In this document: positions 43,873 to 53,317 of the stretch, piece by piece
Position numbering within the stretch: position 1 is the first letter of the stretch
Layout of the letters: each line of letters opens with the position of its first letter
Program-made: the position numbers and the translations under genes
The notes under the pieces: generated by a model
Database searches by the model: none
What the model was told of the DNA's origin: nothing
The model's input: the letters and a program-made list of their open reading frames with translations, nothing else
Assembly (NCBI RefSeq): GCF_000515415.1
Contig: NZ_KI911783.1
Span: 6,559,831 to 6,623,830 of the forward strand
DNA length: 64,000 nucleotides
Reading direction: 5' to 3'
Source: Bradyrhizobium sp. WSM1417
GTDB lineage: Bacteria; Pseudomonadota; Alphaproteobacteria; Rhizobiales; Xanthobacteraceae

Positions 43873-44358
43873 ATGAGCGGCGGGTCCGAGCGCGACGAGC
43901 ACTTCCTCCGCCTTTCCTTTGCGGTCGCCCGCCGTTCCCTCACCCACGGCAACCATCCCTTCGGTTGCATCGTCGTCGATGCCGAAGGCAAGGTGCTGAT
44001 CGAGGCCGAGAATGGCTACATGCCGCATCACGACGGCACCGCGCATGCCGAGCGCCTCGCCGCGACGCAGGCCTGCCGCACGCTCGGCCGCGAGGTGTTG
44101 GCGAGAGCCACGCTCTATTCCTCTGCCGAGCCCTGCGCGATGTGCGCCGGCGCGATCTACTGGGCCGGCATCGGCCGAGTCGTCTATGGCCTCAGCGAAC
44201 ACCGCCTGCGCGGCATCACCGGCGATCATCCGGAGAACCCTACCCTCGACCTGCCCTGTCGCGAGGTTTTTGCCAGCGGCCAGCGGCCGACACAGGTTAC
44301 AGGGCCGCTGCTCGAAGACGAGGCCGAAGCGCTGCACGACGGCGTGTGGACGAAGTAG
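43873..44358 (+). CDS. nucleoside/guanine deaminase-like zinc enzyme
   Basis: 161 residues with GGAAGAG before the ATG. The cytidine-deaminase-like fold has the zinc site H-A-E in TAHAERLAATQA and P-C-A-M-C in AEPCAMCAGAIYWAGIGRVV. The length and the A-G-A-I-Y-W-A sequence match guanine deaminases of the GuaD type better than tRNA adenosine deaminase. It would convert guanine to xanthine, feeding the xanthine dehydrogenase encoded at 52490. It is the last gene of the first ABC operon, 13 bases after the ATPase gene. Confidence 0.75.
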   Translation: MSGGSERDEHFLRLSFAVARRSLTHGNHPFGCIVVDAEGKVLIEAENGYMPHHDGTAHAERLAATQACRTLGREVLARATLYSSAEPCAMCAGAIYWAGIGRVVYGLSEHRLRGITGDHPENPTLDLPCREVFASGQRPTQVTGPLLEDEAEALHDGVWTK

Positions 44359-44433
44359 ACGGCGCCGAGCGGGCCTTGCCCCGCACTCACCGAAGGGCCG
44401 CCTGACGCTACCCAGCCCAGCCCCAAAACGAAG

Positions 44434-44464
44434 ATGACGCCGCGGAGGTTTGACGCGGCGCCAT
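44434..44464. terminator. hairpin between convergent genes
   Basis: ATGACGCCGCG and CGCGGCGCCAT pair with one mismatch around a 9-base loop, between the deaminase gene and the outer-membrane channel gene, which converge here. No T-run. Confidence 0.45.
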
Positions 44465-44491
44465 CGTCTTCACCTGAAGCGTGTCAGGTGG

Positions 44492-45601
44492 CTAGAACTT
44501 CACAGTGACACCGGAGTAGAGCGAAGACTCGGTGCAGGAGCCGGTGCTCACCCTCGCGCCACCGGCCAAAGTGGTGCAGGCCACGGCGTTGTTGTGATCG
44601 AGGCCGAACTTGTTCTGCCAATAGCGGTAGGCGACCCAGACGTCCACGAAGTGCGAGTACTTCTCACCCCAAATCGCCTTCGAGGCGTCAAGGGTCAGGC
44701 GGATCGGCTCGGAGTTGAACTCGACCTTGGTGGGATAGACGCCGTTGGCGACGCTGGCGGGAAGCGGCTCAGTGTCGGTGCCCTTCTTGCCGTACCACGC
44801 CGCGCGGCCGCTGATCGAGAAATACTGCATGTTCTGCGGCAGGAAGCCGAGGTCCATATAGTAGTTGGTTTCGATCGCCCAGGTCGGCTTGAACGACGTG
44901 TTGCCGTCGGCAATACACGGAGCGGACCAGCCGGCGCCGCACTGCGAGAAGGAGTTGTGGTTGGCGAACTCCCAGTACACCAGCGGCGCGACGTTAAAGT
45001 AGCCCTTATACGGAAGATCGAAGGCGAACTGCAGACCGGCGACAACGTCGCGCTTGGCCGCGCCGAAATACCGGTTCTCCGTGTTGGCGTCCATGCCAAC
45101 CTCGAACGAGATGTTATGCAGCGGGCCCTGGGTGAAGGCCTTGGTGTTGAAGATCTCGTTCCAGCCGAAGGTCGAGCGGAAAAGACCGTAGATTTCTGTC
45201 GCACCGGCACAGCTCGTCGGTGTGGCTGCGAAGCCCGCAGCCGGCGAAACGACCACGCCTGTAGCGGTACACGGGCCTGCCGGGTCGTTGTGGTCCGACT
45301 TGAACATCGAGATGGTGAAGAAGTTGGTGCCGTAAGTCCAGGCATCGAAGTGGGTGAACGAGTAGACCTGCTTCGTCGTCTTGGCGTTGATCACGCCGTT
45401 GGTGTTGGTGAACGCACCGGGCTGCGAGGCATTGAAGATGTAGGAGAAGGTGACGCGGTCGTCGATCACCAGGAAGAACGGAAGGTCGGCCGCCTTCTTG
45501 GCAGCCTTGACCGGCAGATCCGCTGCCTGAGCCAAGCCAGTTGTAGCAACCGTAGCAAGTGACAGCGCGCCTGCTGCAATTGCCTTGAAACGAAACGACA
45601 T
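44492..45601 (-). CDS. outer-membrane beta-barrel channel, possibly nucleoside-specific
   Basis: 369 residues from ATG 45601 with a GGGGG site upstream; the frame runs to 45697 without support. The signal peptide MSFRFKAIAAGALSLATVAT ends at AQAAD. The mature part alternates hydrophobic and polar residues as a beta barrel (DRVTFSYIFNASQPGAF, VYSFTHFDAWTYGTNFFTIS, FNVAPLVYWEFANHNSFSQC) and ends GVTVKF, with the terminal Phe typical of outer-membrane proteins. It has features reminiscent of Tsx-type channels (D-A-W-x-Y-G-x-N and the aromatic girdle), and its place between two purine-type ABC importers suggests that it admits nucleosides or nucleobases. A general porin role remains possible. Confidence 0.7.
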   Translation of the reverse strand: MSFRFKAIAAGALSLATVATTGLAQAADLPVKAAKKAADLPFFLVIDDRVTFSYIFNASQPGAFTNTNGVINAKTTKQVYSFTHFDAWTYGTNFFTISMFKSDHNDPAGPCTATGVVVSPAAGFAATPTSCAGATEIYGLFRSTFGWNEIFNTKAFTQGPLHNISFEVGMDANTENRYFGAAKRDVVAGLQFAFDLPYKGYFNVAPLVYWEFANHNSFSQCGAGWSAPCIADGNTSFKPTWAIETNYYMDLGFLPQNMQYFSISGRAAWYGKKGTDTEPLPASVANGVYPTKVEFNSEPIRLTLDASKAIWGEKYSHFVDVWVAYRYWQNKFGLDHNNAVACTTLAGGARVSTGSCTESSLYSGVTVKF

Positions 45602-46156
45602 CCGAATACCCCCAAGTTTGGACACGTAAAAATGAACGTCCCTTGGGTGCGACACTTGCGCCGATCTCCTGGAGTGAGAAGCCTCAACTTGTTTCAAGGC
45701 ATGCCGCTTGTTTGCACAGGGCGCTGCGTTTCACCGGCGGATTTGGAAGGCCAAGCCTCACCGCCACACGGTCAGGCGAGAGCGGCCGTTGCCGGACATT
45801 CCCGTTTGATTTCGCTCGCCTTTTCATGTCGCGCGGACGCGGCAGACAAGATGGGCCGGAGCTACAGTCGCGGTGTTCGCAAATGCATACGCGTGATGGC
45901 GCGTCTCTGCTTAACTTCACGCCAAGCCTGCATAGCGGGTTCCGATTTGGCTTGAGCCGTCACAAATTTGCAACACGCGTCGCACGCAAGTCGGGACTGC
46001 AACGGCTGCTCGGCAGGCATTTGAGGACGATCGCCGCTCGGCGAGAGCCGCGCCTCGCCGACACCACCTGCCTGCCAAAGCGTTGAGCAAGGGATGACGC
46101 TTTTTCACACCTTACGCATCGGTTCAAACTAGCCCAGTATTGAGGCACTTCACCCC
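45602..46156. other. divergent regulatory region between channel gene and second ABC operon
   Basis: About 555 bases with no reading frame of protein-like quality. It must contain the promoters of both neighbouring genes. I looked for a GG-N10-GC sigma-54 element with a TTGGCA-like -24 region in this stretch and did not find a convincing one. Confidence 0.45.
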
Positions 46157-47746
46157 ATGCAAGCGCATCAGCGAATGTTGGATCCCACGGCTAACAGCCT
46201 GCATTCCGGCGAGTCCCCGCTCCTCAGGACGGCCGGGCTCACCAAGCGCTATGGCGATTTCCTCGCCAACGATGCCATCGACATCGATATCTGGCCAACG
46301 GAAATCCACGCGCTGCTCGGGGAGAACGGCGCCGGCAAGTCGACGCTGGTCAAGGCGATCTACGGGCTGATCCAGCCCAGCGCCGGCCAGATTTTCTGGC
46401 AGGGCCAGCCGATCCTGCTGTCCGGTCCCTCGGAAGCGCGCGGCCGCGGCATCGGCATGGTGTTCCAGCATTTCTCGTTGTTCGACAATCTCACCGTCGC
46501 CGAGAACGTCGCGCTCGGCCTCGACGGGAAAGAATCCTTCAAGGACATGTCGGCGCGGCTTGAGCAGGTGTCGAAGACTTATGGATTGCCGCTCGATCCC
46601 AAACGCGAGGTCTGGCAATTGTCGGTCGGCGAACGCCAGCGCATCGAGATCGTTCGCGCGCTCATGCAGGATCCACAATTCCTGATCCTTGACGAGCCCA
46701 CCGCGGTGCTGACGCCACAGGAAGCCGACCAGCTCTTCATCGTGCTGGAGCGGCTCAAGGCCGAAGGTCGCGCCATCCTCTATATCAGCCACAAGCTCGA
46801 AGAGGTGAAGCGCCTGTGCGACACGGCAACGATCCTGCGCGGCGGCAGGAAGGTGGAGACCTGCAATCCGAGGCTTGAGACCGCCGCTTCGCTCGCGCGC
46901 ATGATGGTCGGCGGCGAGATCAAGGAGGTGAAGGCGGCCGCCGGCCGGCAGACCACCGTGCCGCGTCTCGTCGTCAACGATCTCTCGCTCGCCCCCGGGG
47001 AGGCGCATGGCGTACGGCTCGAGCACATCTCGTTCGAGCTGAAAGGCGGCGAGATCCTCGGCATCGCCGGGGTCGCCGGCAACGGCCAGGACGAACTGTT
47101 CGCCGCGCTGTCCGGCGAACGCCTGTCGAAGGATCCCGGCACGATCGTGATCGAAGGCCTTGCTGCCGGTCATCTCTCGATCACGCAGCGCCGCAAGCTC
47201 GGCGCCGCCTTCGTTCCCGAGGAGCGGCTCGGCCACGGCACTGCGCCGCGCATGAAGCTTTCGGAGAACGCGCTGCTCACCGGGCACGCCGCCAGCGGCA
47301 TGGTCCATCACGGCTTCATTGATACTGCGGCCACCCTGAAGACGGTCGACCGCGCAACCGAGACGTTCGACGTCCGCAAGGCCAAGCGGGATCCGGAGGC
47401 AGCATCCCTCTCGGGCGGCAATTTGCAGAAATTCATCGTGGGACGCGAGATCCTGCGCAATCCCGCGGTGCTGGTGGTGAGCCAGCCGACCTGGGGCGTC
47501 GACGCCGGCGCTGCCGCCGTCATCCGCCAAGCGCTGCTTGATCTCGCAACCGCAGGCGCCGCCGTGCTCGTGACCAGCCAGGATCTCGACGAGCTCGCGG
47601 AAATCGCCGACCGCATCGCCGTGATGTTCCATGGCCATCTGTCTGCACCGCTTGCCACCAGCGAGGCGACGCGCGAAAAACTCGGCCTGTTGATGGGCGG
47701 TAGCACGCTGGAGCCGAAGGAGGCCGCGCATGCAGTTGGTGCTTGA
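46157..47746 (+). CDS. ABC importer ATPase (second BMP-type importer), two-domain
   Basis: 529 residues. The first nucleotide-binding domain has Walker A GENGAGKST, signature LSVGERQR and Walker B LILDEPTAVLTP. The second has the degenerate Walker A GIAGVAGNGQDEL, the signature LSGGNLQKF and the altered Walker B LVVSQPTWGVDAGA. It is the same kind of protein as the one at 42327 but diverged considerably, so the two importers probably handle different substrates. It overlaps the next permease gene by 17 bases. An ATG six codons downstream (46175) is an alternative start. Confidence 0.9.
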   Translation: MQAHQRMLDPTANSLHSGESPLLRTAGLTKRYGDFLANDAIDIDIWPTEIHALLGENGAGKSTLVKAIYGLIQPSAGQIFWQGQPILLSGPSEARGRGIGMVFQHFSLFDNLTVAENVALGLDGKESFKDMSARLEQVSKTYGLPLDPKREVWQLSVGERQRIEIVRALMQDPQFLILDEPTAVLTPQEADQLFIVLERLKAEGRAILYISHKLEEVKRLCDTATILRGGRKVETCNPRLETAASLARMMVGGEIKEVKAAAGRQTTVPRLVVNDLSLAPGEAHGVRLEHISFELKGGEILGIAGVAGNGQDELFAALSGERLSKDPGTIVIEGLAAGHLSITQRRKLGAAFVPEERLGHGTAPRMKLSENALLTGHAASGMVHHGFIDTAATLKTVDRATETFDVRKAKRDPEAASLSGGNLQKFIVGREILRNPAVLVVSQPTWGVDAGAAAVIRQALLDLATAGAAVLVTSQDLDELAEIADRIAVMFHGHLSAPLATSEATREKLGLLMGGSTLEPKEAAHAVGA

Positions 47747-48821
47747 GAAGCGCGCCGAGCGCTCCAACACGATCGCGCTGATCTCTCCGCTGATCGCGAT
47801 CGGCCTCACGATCGCGACCATGGTCATTCTGTTCGCGATCCTCGGCAAGAATCCGCTGCTCGCCCTGCACGCCTATTTCATCGCGCCTTTGACCGACAGC
47901 TATTCGCTCCAGGAAATCGCGGTGAAGGCGACACCACTGGTGATGATCGCGATCGGGCTGTCGCTCTGTTATCTCGCCAATGCCTGGAACATCGGCGCCG
48001 AAGGGCAGTTCCTGATCGGCGCGGTCGCCGGAAGCTGGATTGCGGTGAAGACGCAGGGCACCGACGCCGGAGTCTGGGTGCTGCCGGTCATGCTCGTGCT
48101 CGCCGCCGCCGCAGGCGCGCTCTACGCGCTGATCCCGGCAATCTGCAAGGTGAAGTTCGGCGCCAGCGAGATCCTGACCAGCCTGATGCTGGTGTATGTG
48201 GCCGATCTCTTCCTCGACTATCTCGTGCGCGGCCCCTGGCGCGATCCGCACGGTTTCAACTTCCCGACCACCGCCGAGTTCGATCCCGTCGCAACGGTGC
48301 CGTTGCTGATCGAGGGCGGCCGGCTGCATCTCGGCTCGATCATCGCCCTTCTCGTCATCGCTGGCGCGGCAATCCTGCTCGGGCGAACCATCAAGGGATT
48401 CGAGATTCGCGTGGTCGGTGCGGCGCCTCGCGCCGCGCGGTTCGGCGGCTTCAATTCCAACCAGTTGATCATCCTAACCTTCGCCGTCTCGGGCGCGCTG
48501 GCGGGCCTCGCCGGCATCATCGAGGTCGCGGGTCCGGTCGGGCATCTCCAGCCCGGCATCTCGCCGGGTTACGGTTTTACGGCAATCATCGTCGCCTTTC
48601 TCGGCCGGTTGAATCCCCTTGGAATATTAATTGCAGGCCTTTTTCTCGCGTTGACCTTTATCGGCGGCGAGCAGGCGCAGATCGCGATGAAGATCCCGTT
48701 GGACGTCACCAAGGTTTTTCAAGGCATCCTGCTGTTCTACGTGCTCGCCTGCGATTCCCTCATTCTCTATCGCTTCAAGCTGGTCTTCCCGAACCGACAG
48801 GTGGCGCGTGGAACTCATTGA
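47730..48821 (+). CDS. ABC importer permease (second BMP-type importer)
   Basis: 363 residues with about ten membrane helices. LSLCYLANAWNIGAEGQFLI near residue 80 is the conserved loop of the longer permease of BMP-type systems (N-x-G-A-E-G-Q), and GYGFTAIIVAFLGRLNPLGI lies near residue 285. It is translated in overlap with the ATPase gene before it and the shorter permease after it, which indicates a tight stoichiometric operon. Confidence 0.9.
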   Translation: MQLVLEKRAERSNTIALISPLIAIGLTIATMVILFAILGKNPLLALHAYFIAPLTDSYSLQEIAVKATPLVMIAIGLSLCYLANAWNIGAEGQFLIGAVAGSWIAVKTQGTDAGVWVLPVMLVLAAAAGALYALIPAICKVKFGASEILTSLMLVYVADLFLDYLVRGPWRDPHGFNFPTTAEFDPVATVPLLIEGGRLHLGSIIALLVIAGAAILLGRTIKGFEIRVVGAAPRAARFGGFNSNQLIILTFAVSGALAGLAGIIEVAGPVGHLQPGISPGYGFTAIIVAFLGRLNPLGILIAGLFLALTFIGGEQAQIAMKIPLDVTKVFQGILLFYVLACDSLILYRFKLVFPNRQVARGTH

Positions 48822-49725
48822 AGCCATCATTCTCGCAGTGCTCGCCGCTTCGACGCCGCTCCTGATCGCGGCGACCGGCGAGCTCGTGACCGAGCGCTCC
48901 GGTGTGCTCAATCTCGGCGTCGAGGGCATGATGATCGTCGGTGCCGCATGTGGCTTTGCAGGTGCGTGGCTGACCGGCTCGATCTTCATCGGCGCACTGT
49001 TCGGCATCATCGCCGGCACGCTGATGTCACTGGTCTTCGCACTGATGGCGCTCGGGCTTGCGGTCAACCAGGTTGCGACAGGGCTGGCGCTGACCATCCT
49101 GGGCGTCGGGCTCTCCGGCCTGATCGGCGCCGGTTTCGTCGGCGAGCGCATCACGCCGGCAACGCATCTTTACATTCCCGGCCTCACGGACATCCCACTG
49201 ATCGGCCGCGTGCTGTTCGGCGAGGACGCCTTCGTCTATTTTTCGCTAGCGCTGGTCGCCGGCGTCTGGTGGTTCCTGTACCGCACGCGGCCAGGATTGA
49301 TCCTGCGCGCCTGCGGCGACAACCACGTGTCTGCGCATGCACTTGGCTACCCCGTGCTGCGGATCCGGACCTTCGCCGTGATGTTCGGCGGCGCCTGCGC
49401 CGGGCTAGCCGGCGCATATCTGCCGCTCGCCTATACGCCGTTCTTCATTCCGGGCATGACCGCAGGTCGCGGCTGGATCGCGCTGGCGCTGGTGGTGTTC
49501 TCGTCCTGGCGGCCGGGCCGCCTCGTGGTCGGCGCATATCTGTTCGGCGCGGTGACGATCCTGCAGCTGCACGCGCAGGGCTGGGGCGTCGGCATTCCCT
49601 CGCAGTTGATGTCAGCGCTGCCTTACCTTGCGACTGTCGTCGTCCTGGTCCTGCTCTCCCGCGCGCGCACGGGTGGATCGACCGCACCGGCTGCGCTTGG
49701 CACCGTGTTCGTGCCTGACCGCTGA
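48808..49725 (+). CDS. ABC importer permease (second BMP-type importer)
   Basis: 305 residues, GTG start, overlapping the preceding gene by 14 bases. The signature ATGELVTERSGVLNLGVEGM near residue 22 identifies the shorter permease of BMP-type importers. It also has PGMTAGRGWIALALVVFSSW near residue 210, as in nucleoside-type permeases. It pairs with the product of the preceding gene to form the channel. Confidence 0.9.
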   Translation: MELIEAIILAVLAASTPLLIAATGELVTERSGVLNLGVEGMMIVGAACGFAGAWLTGSIFIGALFGIIAGTLMSLVFALMALGLAVNQVATGLALTILGVGLSGLIGAGFVGERITPATHLYIPGLTDIPLIGRVLFGEDAFVYFSLALVAGVWWFLYRTRPGLILRACGDNHVSAHALGYPVLRIRTFAVMFGGACAGLAGAYLPLAYTPFFIPGMTAGRGWIALALVVFSSWRPGRLVVGAYLFGAVTILQLHAQGWGVGIPSQLMSALPYLATVVVLVLLSRARTGGSTAPAALGTVFVPDR

Positions 49726-49802
49726 GTTTCATTTCCACACCGTGCGCGATGGGGCGCGCACGTTGCGGATCGTGGCTTTCCCCTGATGTTTGGAGATTGA
49801 TG

Positions 49803-50879
49803 ATGAGGAAATCACTTCTCGCGCTGGCTGCCGGGCTCTTGCTTGCCGGGAGCGTCGGTGCAGCCTCCGCCGCCGACAAGCTGAAAGTCGGATTTATCTA
49901 CCTCGGCCCGGTCGGTGACCTCGGCTGGACCTATCAGCATGAGCTGGCACGCCAAGCGCTGGTGAAGGAGCTCGGCGACAAGATCGAGACCACTTTTCTC
50001 GAAAACGTGCCTGAAGGCCCCGATGCCGAGCGCTCGATCGAGCAGCTCGTCCGCGCCGGCAACAAGCTGATTTTCACCACCTCGTTCGGCTACATGGATC
50101 CGACGCTGAAGGTCGCGAAGAAATATCCGAACGTGCATTTCGAGCATGCGACCGGATACAAGCGTAACCCGAACATGTCGACCTATTCGGCCAAATGGTA
50201 CCAGGGCCGCTACATCCAGGGCTTGATCGCGGCCAAGATGTCGAAGTCCGGCGTGCTCGGCTATATCGGCTCTTTCCCAATTCCCGAGGTCGTCTCCGGC
50301 ATCAACGCGACGATCCTCGCCGCGCAGACCATCAACCCCAACATCAAGGTCAAGATTATCTGGGCCAATACCTGGTTCGACCCGGGCAAGGAGGCCGACG
50401 CCGCCAAGGCGCTGATCGACCAGGGCGCCGACGTCATCATGCAGCACACGGATTCGCCGGCGGCAATGCAGATCGCCAGCGAACGCGGCAAGCTCGCCTT
50501 CGGCCAGGATTCCGAGATGATCAAGTTTGGGCCGAAGACCCAGCTGACCTCGATCCTCGATACCTGGGGTCCCTACTATATCGCCCGGGTCAAGGCCGAG
50601 CTCGACGGAACCTGGAAATCCGAGGACAGCTGGGGCGGCCTCGACAGCCACATGTTCGCGATGGCGCCCTACACCAATATGCCTGACGACGTGAAGAAGA
50701 TCGCTCAGGATGCCCAGGCCGCGATCGCCACGGGCAAGCTGCATCCGTTCAAGTGCCCGGTCCTTGGGCAGGACGGCAAGCCGGTCGAGTGCAAGGGCGG
50801 CGCCAATCTCGACGACGGCCAGATCCTCGGCATGAATTTCTATGTCAAGGGCATCGACGACAAGCTACCGGGCAAGTAG
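49803..50879 (+). CDS. BMP-family ABC substrate-binding protein (second importer)
   Basis: 358 residues. Two adjacent ATG codons (49800 and 49803) follow GGAGA; 49803 has the better spacing. A Sec signal peptide (MRKSLLALAAGLLLAGSVGA, ending ASAAD) is followed by KVGFIYLGPVGDLGWTYQHE, IFTTSFGYMDPTLKVAKKYP and VHFEHATGYKRNPNMSTYSA, characteristic of the purine nucleoside/lipoprotein BMP family. It completes the second importer. A weak sigma-54-like sequence (GGGGCGCGCACGTTGCG, 49751-49767) lies upstream, but its -24 part is poor, so the gene is probably expressed as part of the operon. Confidence 0.88.
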   Translation: MRKSLLALAAGLLLAGSVGAASAADKLKVGFIYLGPVGDLGWTYQHELARQALVKELGDKIETTFLENVPEGPDAERSIEQLVRAGNKLIFTTSFGYMDPTLKVAKKYPNVHFEHATGYKRNPNMSTYSAKWYQGRYIQGLIAAKMSKSGVLGYIGSFPIPEVVSGINATILAAQTINPNIKVKIIWANTWFDPGKEADAAKALIDQGADVIMQHTDSPAAMQIASERGKLAFGQDSEMIKFGPKTQLTSILDTWGPYYIARVKAELDGTWKSEDSWGGLDSHMFAMAPYTNMPDDVKKIAQDAQAAIATGKLHPFKCPVLGQDGKPVECKGGANLDDGQILGMNFYVKGIDDKLPGK

Positions 50880-50928
50880 CACGCTTCTTGCATTGTCTAA
50901 ATCACCTGCTCCTCCCGGAACAGGTTCG

Positions 50929-50980
50929 GAGGGGGTGGCCAGAAGCACCCGGCACTTGTGGTCGCCCCCTCTTTCTATTT
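50929..50980 (+). terminator. terminator of the second ABC operon
   Basis: GAGGGGGTGGCC pairs with GGTCGCCCCCTC (with G-U pairs) around a 19-base loop and is followed by TTTCTATTTT. It lies 50 bases after the binding-protein gene and also sits between convergent genes. Confidence 0.7.
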
Positions 50981-50987
50981 TGGCTGA

Positions 50988-52337
50988 TTATCCCGCCTGC
51001 ATCGCCCGCGCCGCGGAACTGTGGCGGCTGATCAGATCGGCGAGATCCAGACCTGGGATCGCTCCGTCGATCACGGCCCATTTCCCCGCCACCATGACCC
51101 GATCGGCCCGGTGGGCCCCGCACAGGACGACCGCGGCAAGCGGATCGCCGTGACCGGAGAAGCGCAGCTCGTCGAGCCTGAACAGCGCGAGATCGGCCGC
51201 CTTGCCGACGGCGATCTCGCCGAGTTCCGGCCGACCGACGCAGGCTGCCGAGCCCTTGGTGGCCCAGCGCAGCGCATCCTTGTGACTGACCTTCGTCACC
51301 CCGTAGCGTGCCCGCTGCAGCAGGAACGCAGCCCGCACCTCCTGCATCAGGTTCGATCCGTCGTTCGAGGCCGAGCCATCGACGCCGATGCCGATGCCGA
51401 CGCCGGCCTCCTCCATTTCGCACACCGGACAGCAGCCCGACGCCAGGAGCTGATTGCTGCAAGCGCAATGGCTGATCGTCGTCTTCGCCTTGCCGAGCCG
51501 CTTCATCTCGTCCGCATTGAAGAAGATGCCGTGGGCGAGCCACGTCCGCGCATTGAGCCAGCCGCATTGTTCGAGATAGTCGAGCGGACGGCAGCCATAC
51601 GTCTCCTGGCAGAATTTGGTCTCGTCCTCGGTCTCGGCGAGATGAGTGTGCAGGCGTACGTCGAGCTTCTTGGCCAGATCGGCGGTGGCGCGCATCAGGG
51701 ACGTCGTCACCGAGAACGGCGAACACGGCGCGAGCGCGATCTGCACCATCGCATCTGCACCGCGCTGGTGGTGCCTGGCGACCGCGCGCGCGCTGTCCGC
51801 GAGGATGGTGTCCTCATCCTGCACGACGCTATCGGGCGGCAGACCGCCGTCGCGCTGCGACAGGTTCATCGAGCCGCGCGTGAGCAGCACGCGCACGCCG
51901 AGCCGCCTAGCCACCGCCACCTCGATATCGACGGCGTCTTCGAGCCCGGCCGGAAATACGTAGTGATGATCCGTCGTGGTGGTGCAGCCCGAGAGCAGCA
52001 GTTCGGACATCGCCACCGTGACGCCGAGCTCGAGAGCTTCAGGCGTCAGCTTCGCCCACACCGGATAGAGCGCCTGGAGCCAGGGAAACAACTCGCGGTC
52101 CATCGCCGCCGGCAACGCCCGCGTCAGCGTCTGATAGAAATGATGATGGGTGTTGATGAGGCCCGGCAGCACGACGTGGTCGCCAGCGTCGAACACCGCA
52201 ACATCCGCCGTTGCGGGCGCAGCGCCGGCCGGCACCAGCTCGACGATCCGGCCGCCTTTCACCACGATCCCGCGCTCGGCGCCATCGGCGAGGATAGCCA
52301 GGGGATCCCTGATCCAGATCGGCTTTGCGTCGCTCAT
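50988..52337 (-). CDS. 8-oxoguanine deaminase (amidohydrolase family)
   Basis: 449 residues from ATG 52337 with GGAGAG eight bases upstream; the frame opens 43 codons earlier but without support. The amidohydrolase zinc ligands are visible: NTHHHFYQTLTRALP near residue 65, HTHLAETEDETKFCQETYG near residue 235, and SHCACSNQLLASG with VDGSASND for the catalytic Asp. This H-H-H-F-Y-Q-T-L-T-R series marks the 8-oxoguanine deaminase/guanine deaminase-like group, which turns 8-oxoguanine into urate. It fits the purine catabolic surroundings, feeding urate directly without xanthine dehydrogenase. It diverges from the xanthine dehydrogenase genes. Confidence 0.85.
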   Translation of the reverse strand: MSDAKPIWIRDPLAILADGAERGIVVKGGRIVELVPAGAAPATADVAVFDAGDHVVLPGLINTHHHFYQTLTRALPAAMDRELFPWLQALYPVWAKLTPEALELGVTVAMSELLLSGCTTTTDHHYVFPAGLEDAVDIEVAVARRLGVRVLLTRGSMNLSQRDGGLPPDSVVQDEDTILADSARAVARHHQRGADAMVQIALAPCSPFSVTTSLMRATADLAKKLDVRLHTHLAETEDETKFCQETYGCRPLDYLEQCGWLNARTWLAHGIFFNADEMKRLGKAKTTISHCACSNQLLASGCCPVCEMEEAGVGIGIGVDGSASNDGSNLMQEVRAAFLLQRARYGVTKVSHKDALRWATKGSAACVGRPELGEIAVGKAADLALFRLDELRFSGHGDPLAAVVLCGAHRADRVMVAGKWAVIDGAIPGLDLADLISRHSSAARAMQAG

Positions 52338-52424
52338 GAACCTGCTCTCCTCACATCCGCTGACGACAGGCCTGCGAGGCAGGGGCCGGTCTGGTCGCGC
52401 TTTTGCTGCGACTTGTTGTTGCGA

Positions 52425-52443
52425 CTTGGCGCTCGTCTTGCAA
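52425..52443 (+). promoter_or_regulatory. sigma-54 promoter of the xanthine dehydrogenase genes
   Basis: CTTGGCGC-TCGTC-TTGCA fits the RpoN pattern with ten bases between GG (52428-52429) and GC (52440-52441). The -24 element has one mismatch (TTGGCGC for TTGGCAC). It lies 47 bases before the first gene of the operon. Confidence 0.7.
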
Positions 52444-52489
52444 GACTTTCTCCTGGTTCGATTCACTCGTTGGAAGCGTTGGCGTCGCC

Positions 52490-53317
52490 ATGGACTTGAA
52501 TACCATCACAGCGGTCGCCCATCCGCAAACGCGCGCGCAGCTGCCCGTTTGGACGCCAGGCGATGCTTGGCTCGCGGGCGGCACCTGGCTGTTCTCGGAG
52601 CCGCAAGTTCACCTCACTCGGCTCATCGATCTCACCGACCTCAAATGGCCGGCGCTGACGGTCACCGAGAGCCATTTCAGCATCGCGGCCACCTGCACCG
52701 TTGCGCAGCTCGATGGATTCGCCTGCCCATCCGATTGGTTCGCGGCGCCGCTGATCAACCAGTGCTGCCGCGCCTTCCTTGCTTCCTTCAAGATCTGGAA
52801 GACGGCAACCGTCGGCGGCAATCTCTGCATGTCGCTGCCGGCGGGACCGATGATCTCGCTCACCGCCGCGCTGGAGGGCATCTGCACCATCTGGAAGGCC
52901 GGCGGAGGCGAACAGGTGATGCCCGTCGTCGACTTCGTCACCGGTAACCAGCGTAACCTTCTGGCGCCGGGGGACCTGCTCCGGCAGATCGATATTCCGA
53001 TCGCCGCGCTGAAGCGTCGTACGGCCTTTCGCCAGATCTCGCTGGCGCCGGTCGGCCGCTCGGCGGCGCTGGTGATCGGCAGTCTGGATGCCGATGGCAG
53101 GCTGACGCTCACGGTCACCGCATCGACGGTGCGGCCGATCCGGTTGTCCTTTCCCGGGGCCCCCGACGCGAAAGCGCTTCGCGACGCCACCGCGCAGCAG
53201 ATCACGGACGATCTGTACCACACCGACATCCACGGCAAGCCGCTCTGGCGCAAGCACATGACACTGCGGCTTGCCGAAGAGATCCGCGACGAACTCCTCG
53301 GAGCACCGTCGCCATGA
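52490..53317 (+). CDS. xanthine dehydrogenase FAD-binding subunit
   Basis: 275 residues from ATG 52490. It is the medium-size FAD-binding subunit of the xanthine dehydrogenase family: PGDAWLAGGTWLFSEPQVHL near residue 23 binds FAD, IWKTATVGGNLCMSLPAG near residue 100 holds the T-V-G-G-N-L motif, and the C-terminal CO-dehydrogenase flavoprotein domain follows (TAFRQISLAPVGRSAALVIG). It shares four bases with the next gene (ATGA), so both subunits are made together. The flavin passes electrons from the Fe-S clusters to NAD+. The gene has a sigma-54 promoter. Confidence 0.88.
   Translation: MDLNTITAVAHPQTRAQLPVWTPGDAWLAGGTWLFSEPQVHLTRLIDLTDLKWPALTVTESHFSIAATCTVAQLDGFACPSDWFAAPLINQCCRAFLASFKIWKTATVGGNLCMSLPAGPMISLTAALEGICTIWKAGGGEQVMPVVDFVTGNQRNLLAPGDLLRQIDIPIAALKRRTAFRQISLAPVGRSAALVIGSLDADGRLTLTVTASTVRPIRLSFPGAPDAKALRDATAQQITDDLYHTDIHGKPLWRKHMTLRLAEEIRDELLGAPSP

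Noticed and set aside
46124..47848. 574-codon open frame on the minus strand
   Set aside because: Antisense shadow of the second ABC ATPase gene.
49751..49767. Sigma-54-like GGGGCGCGCACGTTGCG before the second binding-protein gene
   Set aside because: Spacing is right but the -24 element is poor; in GC-rich DNA this arises by chance.
51021..52499. 492-codon open frame on the plus strand
   Set aside because: It is exactly antisense to the 8-oxoguanine deaminase gene, has a biased Arg/Ala composition and no family motifs.
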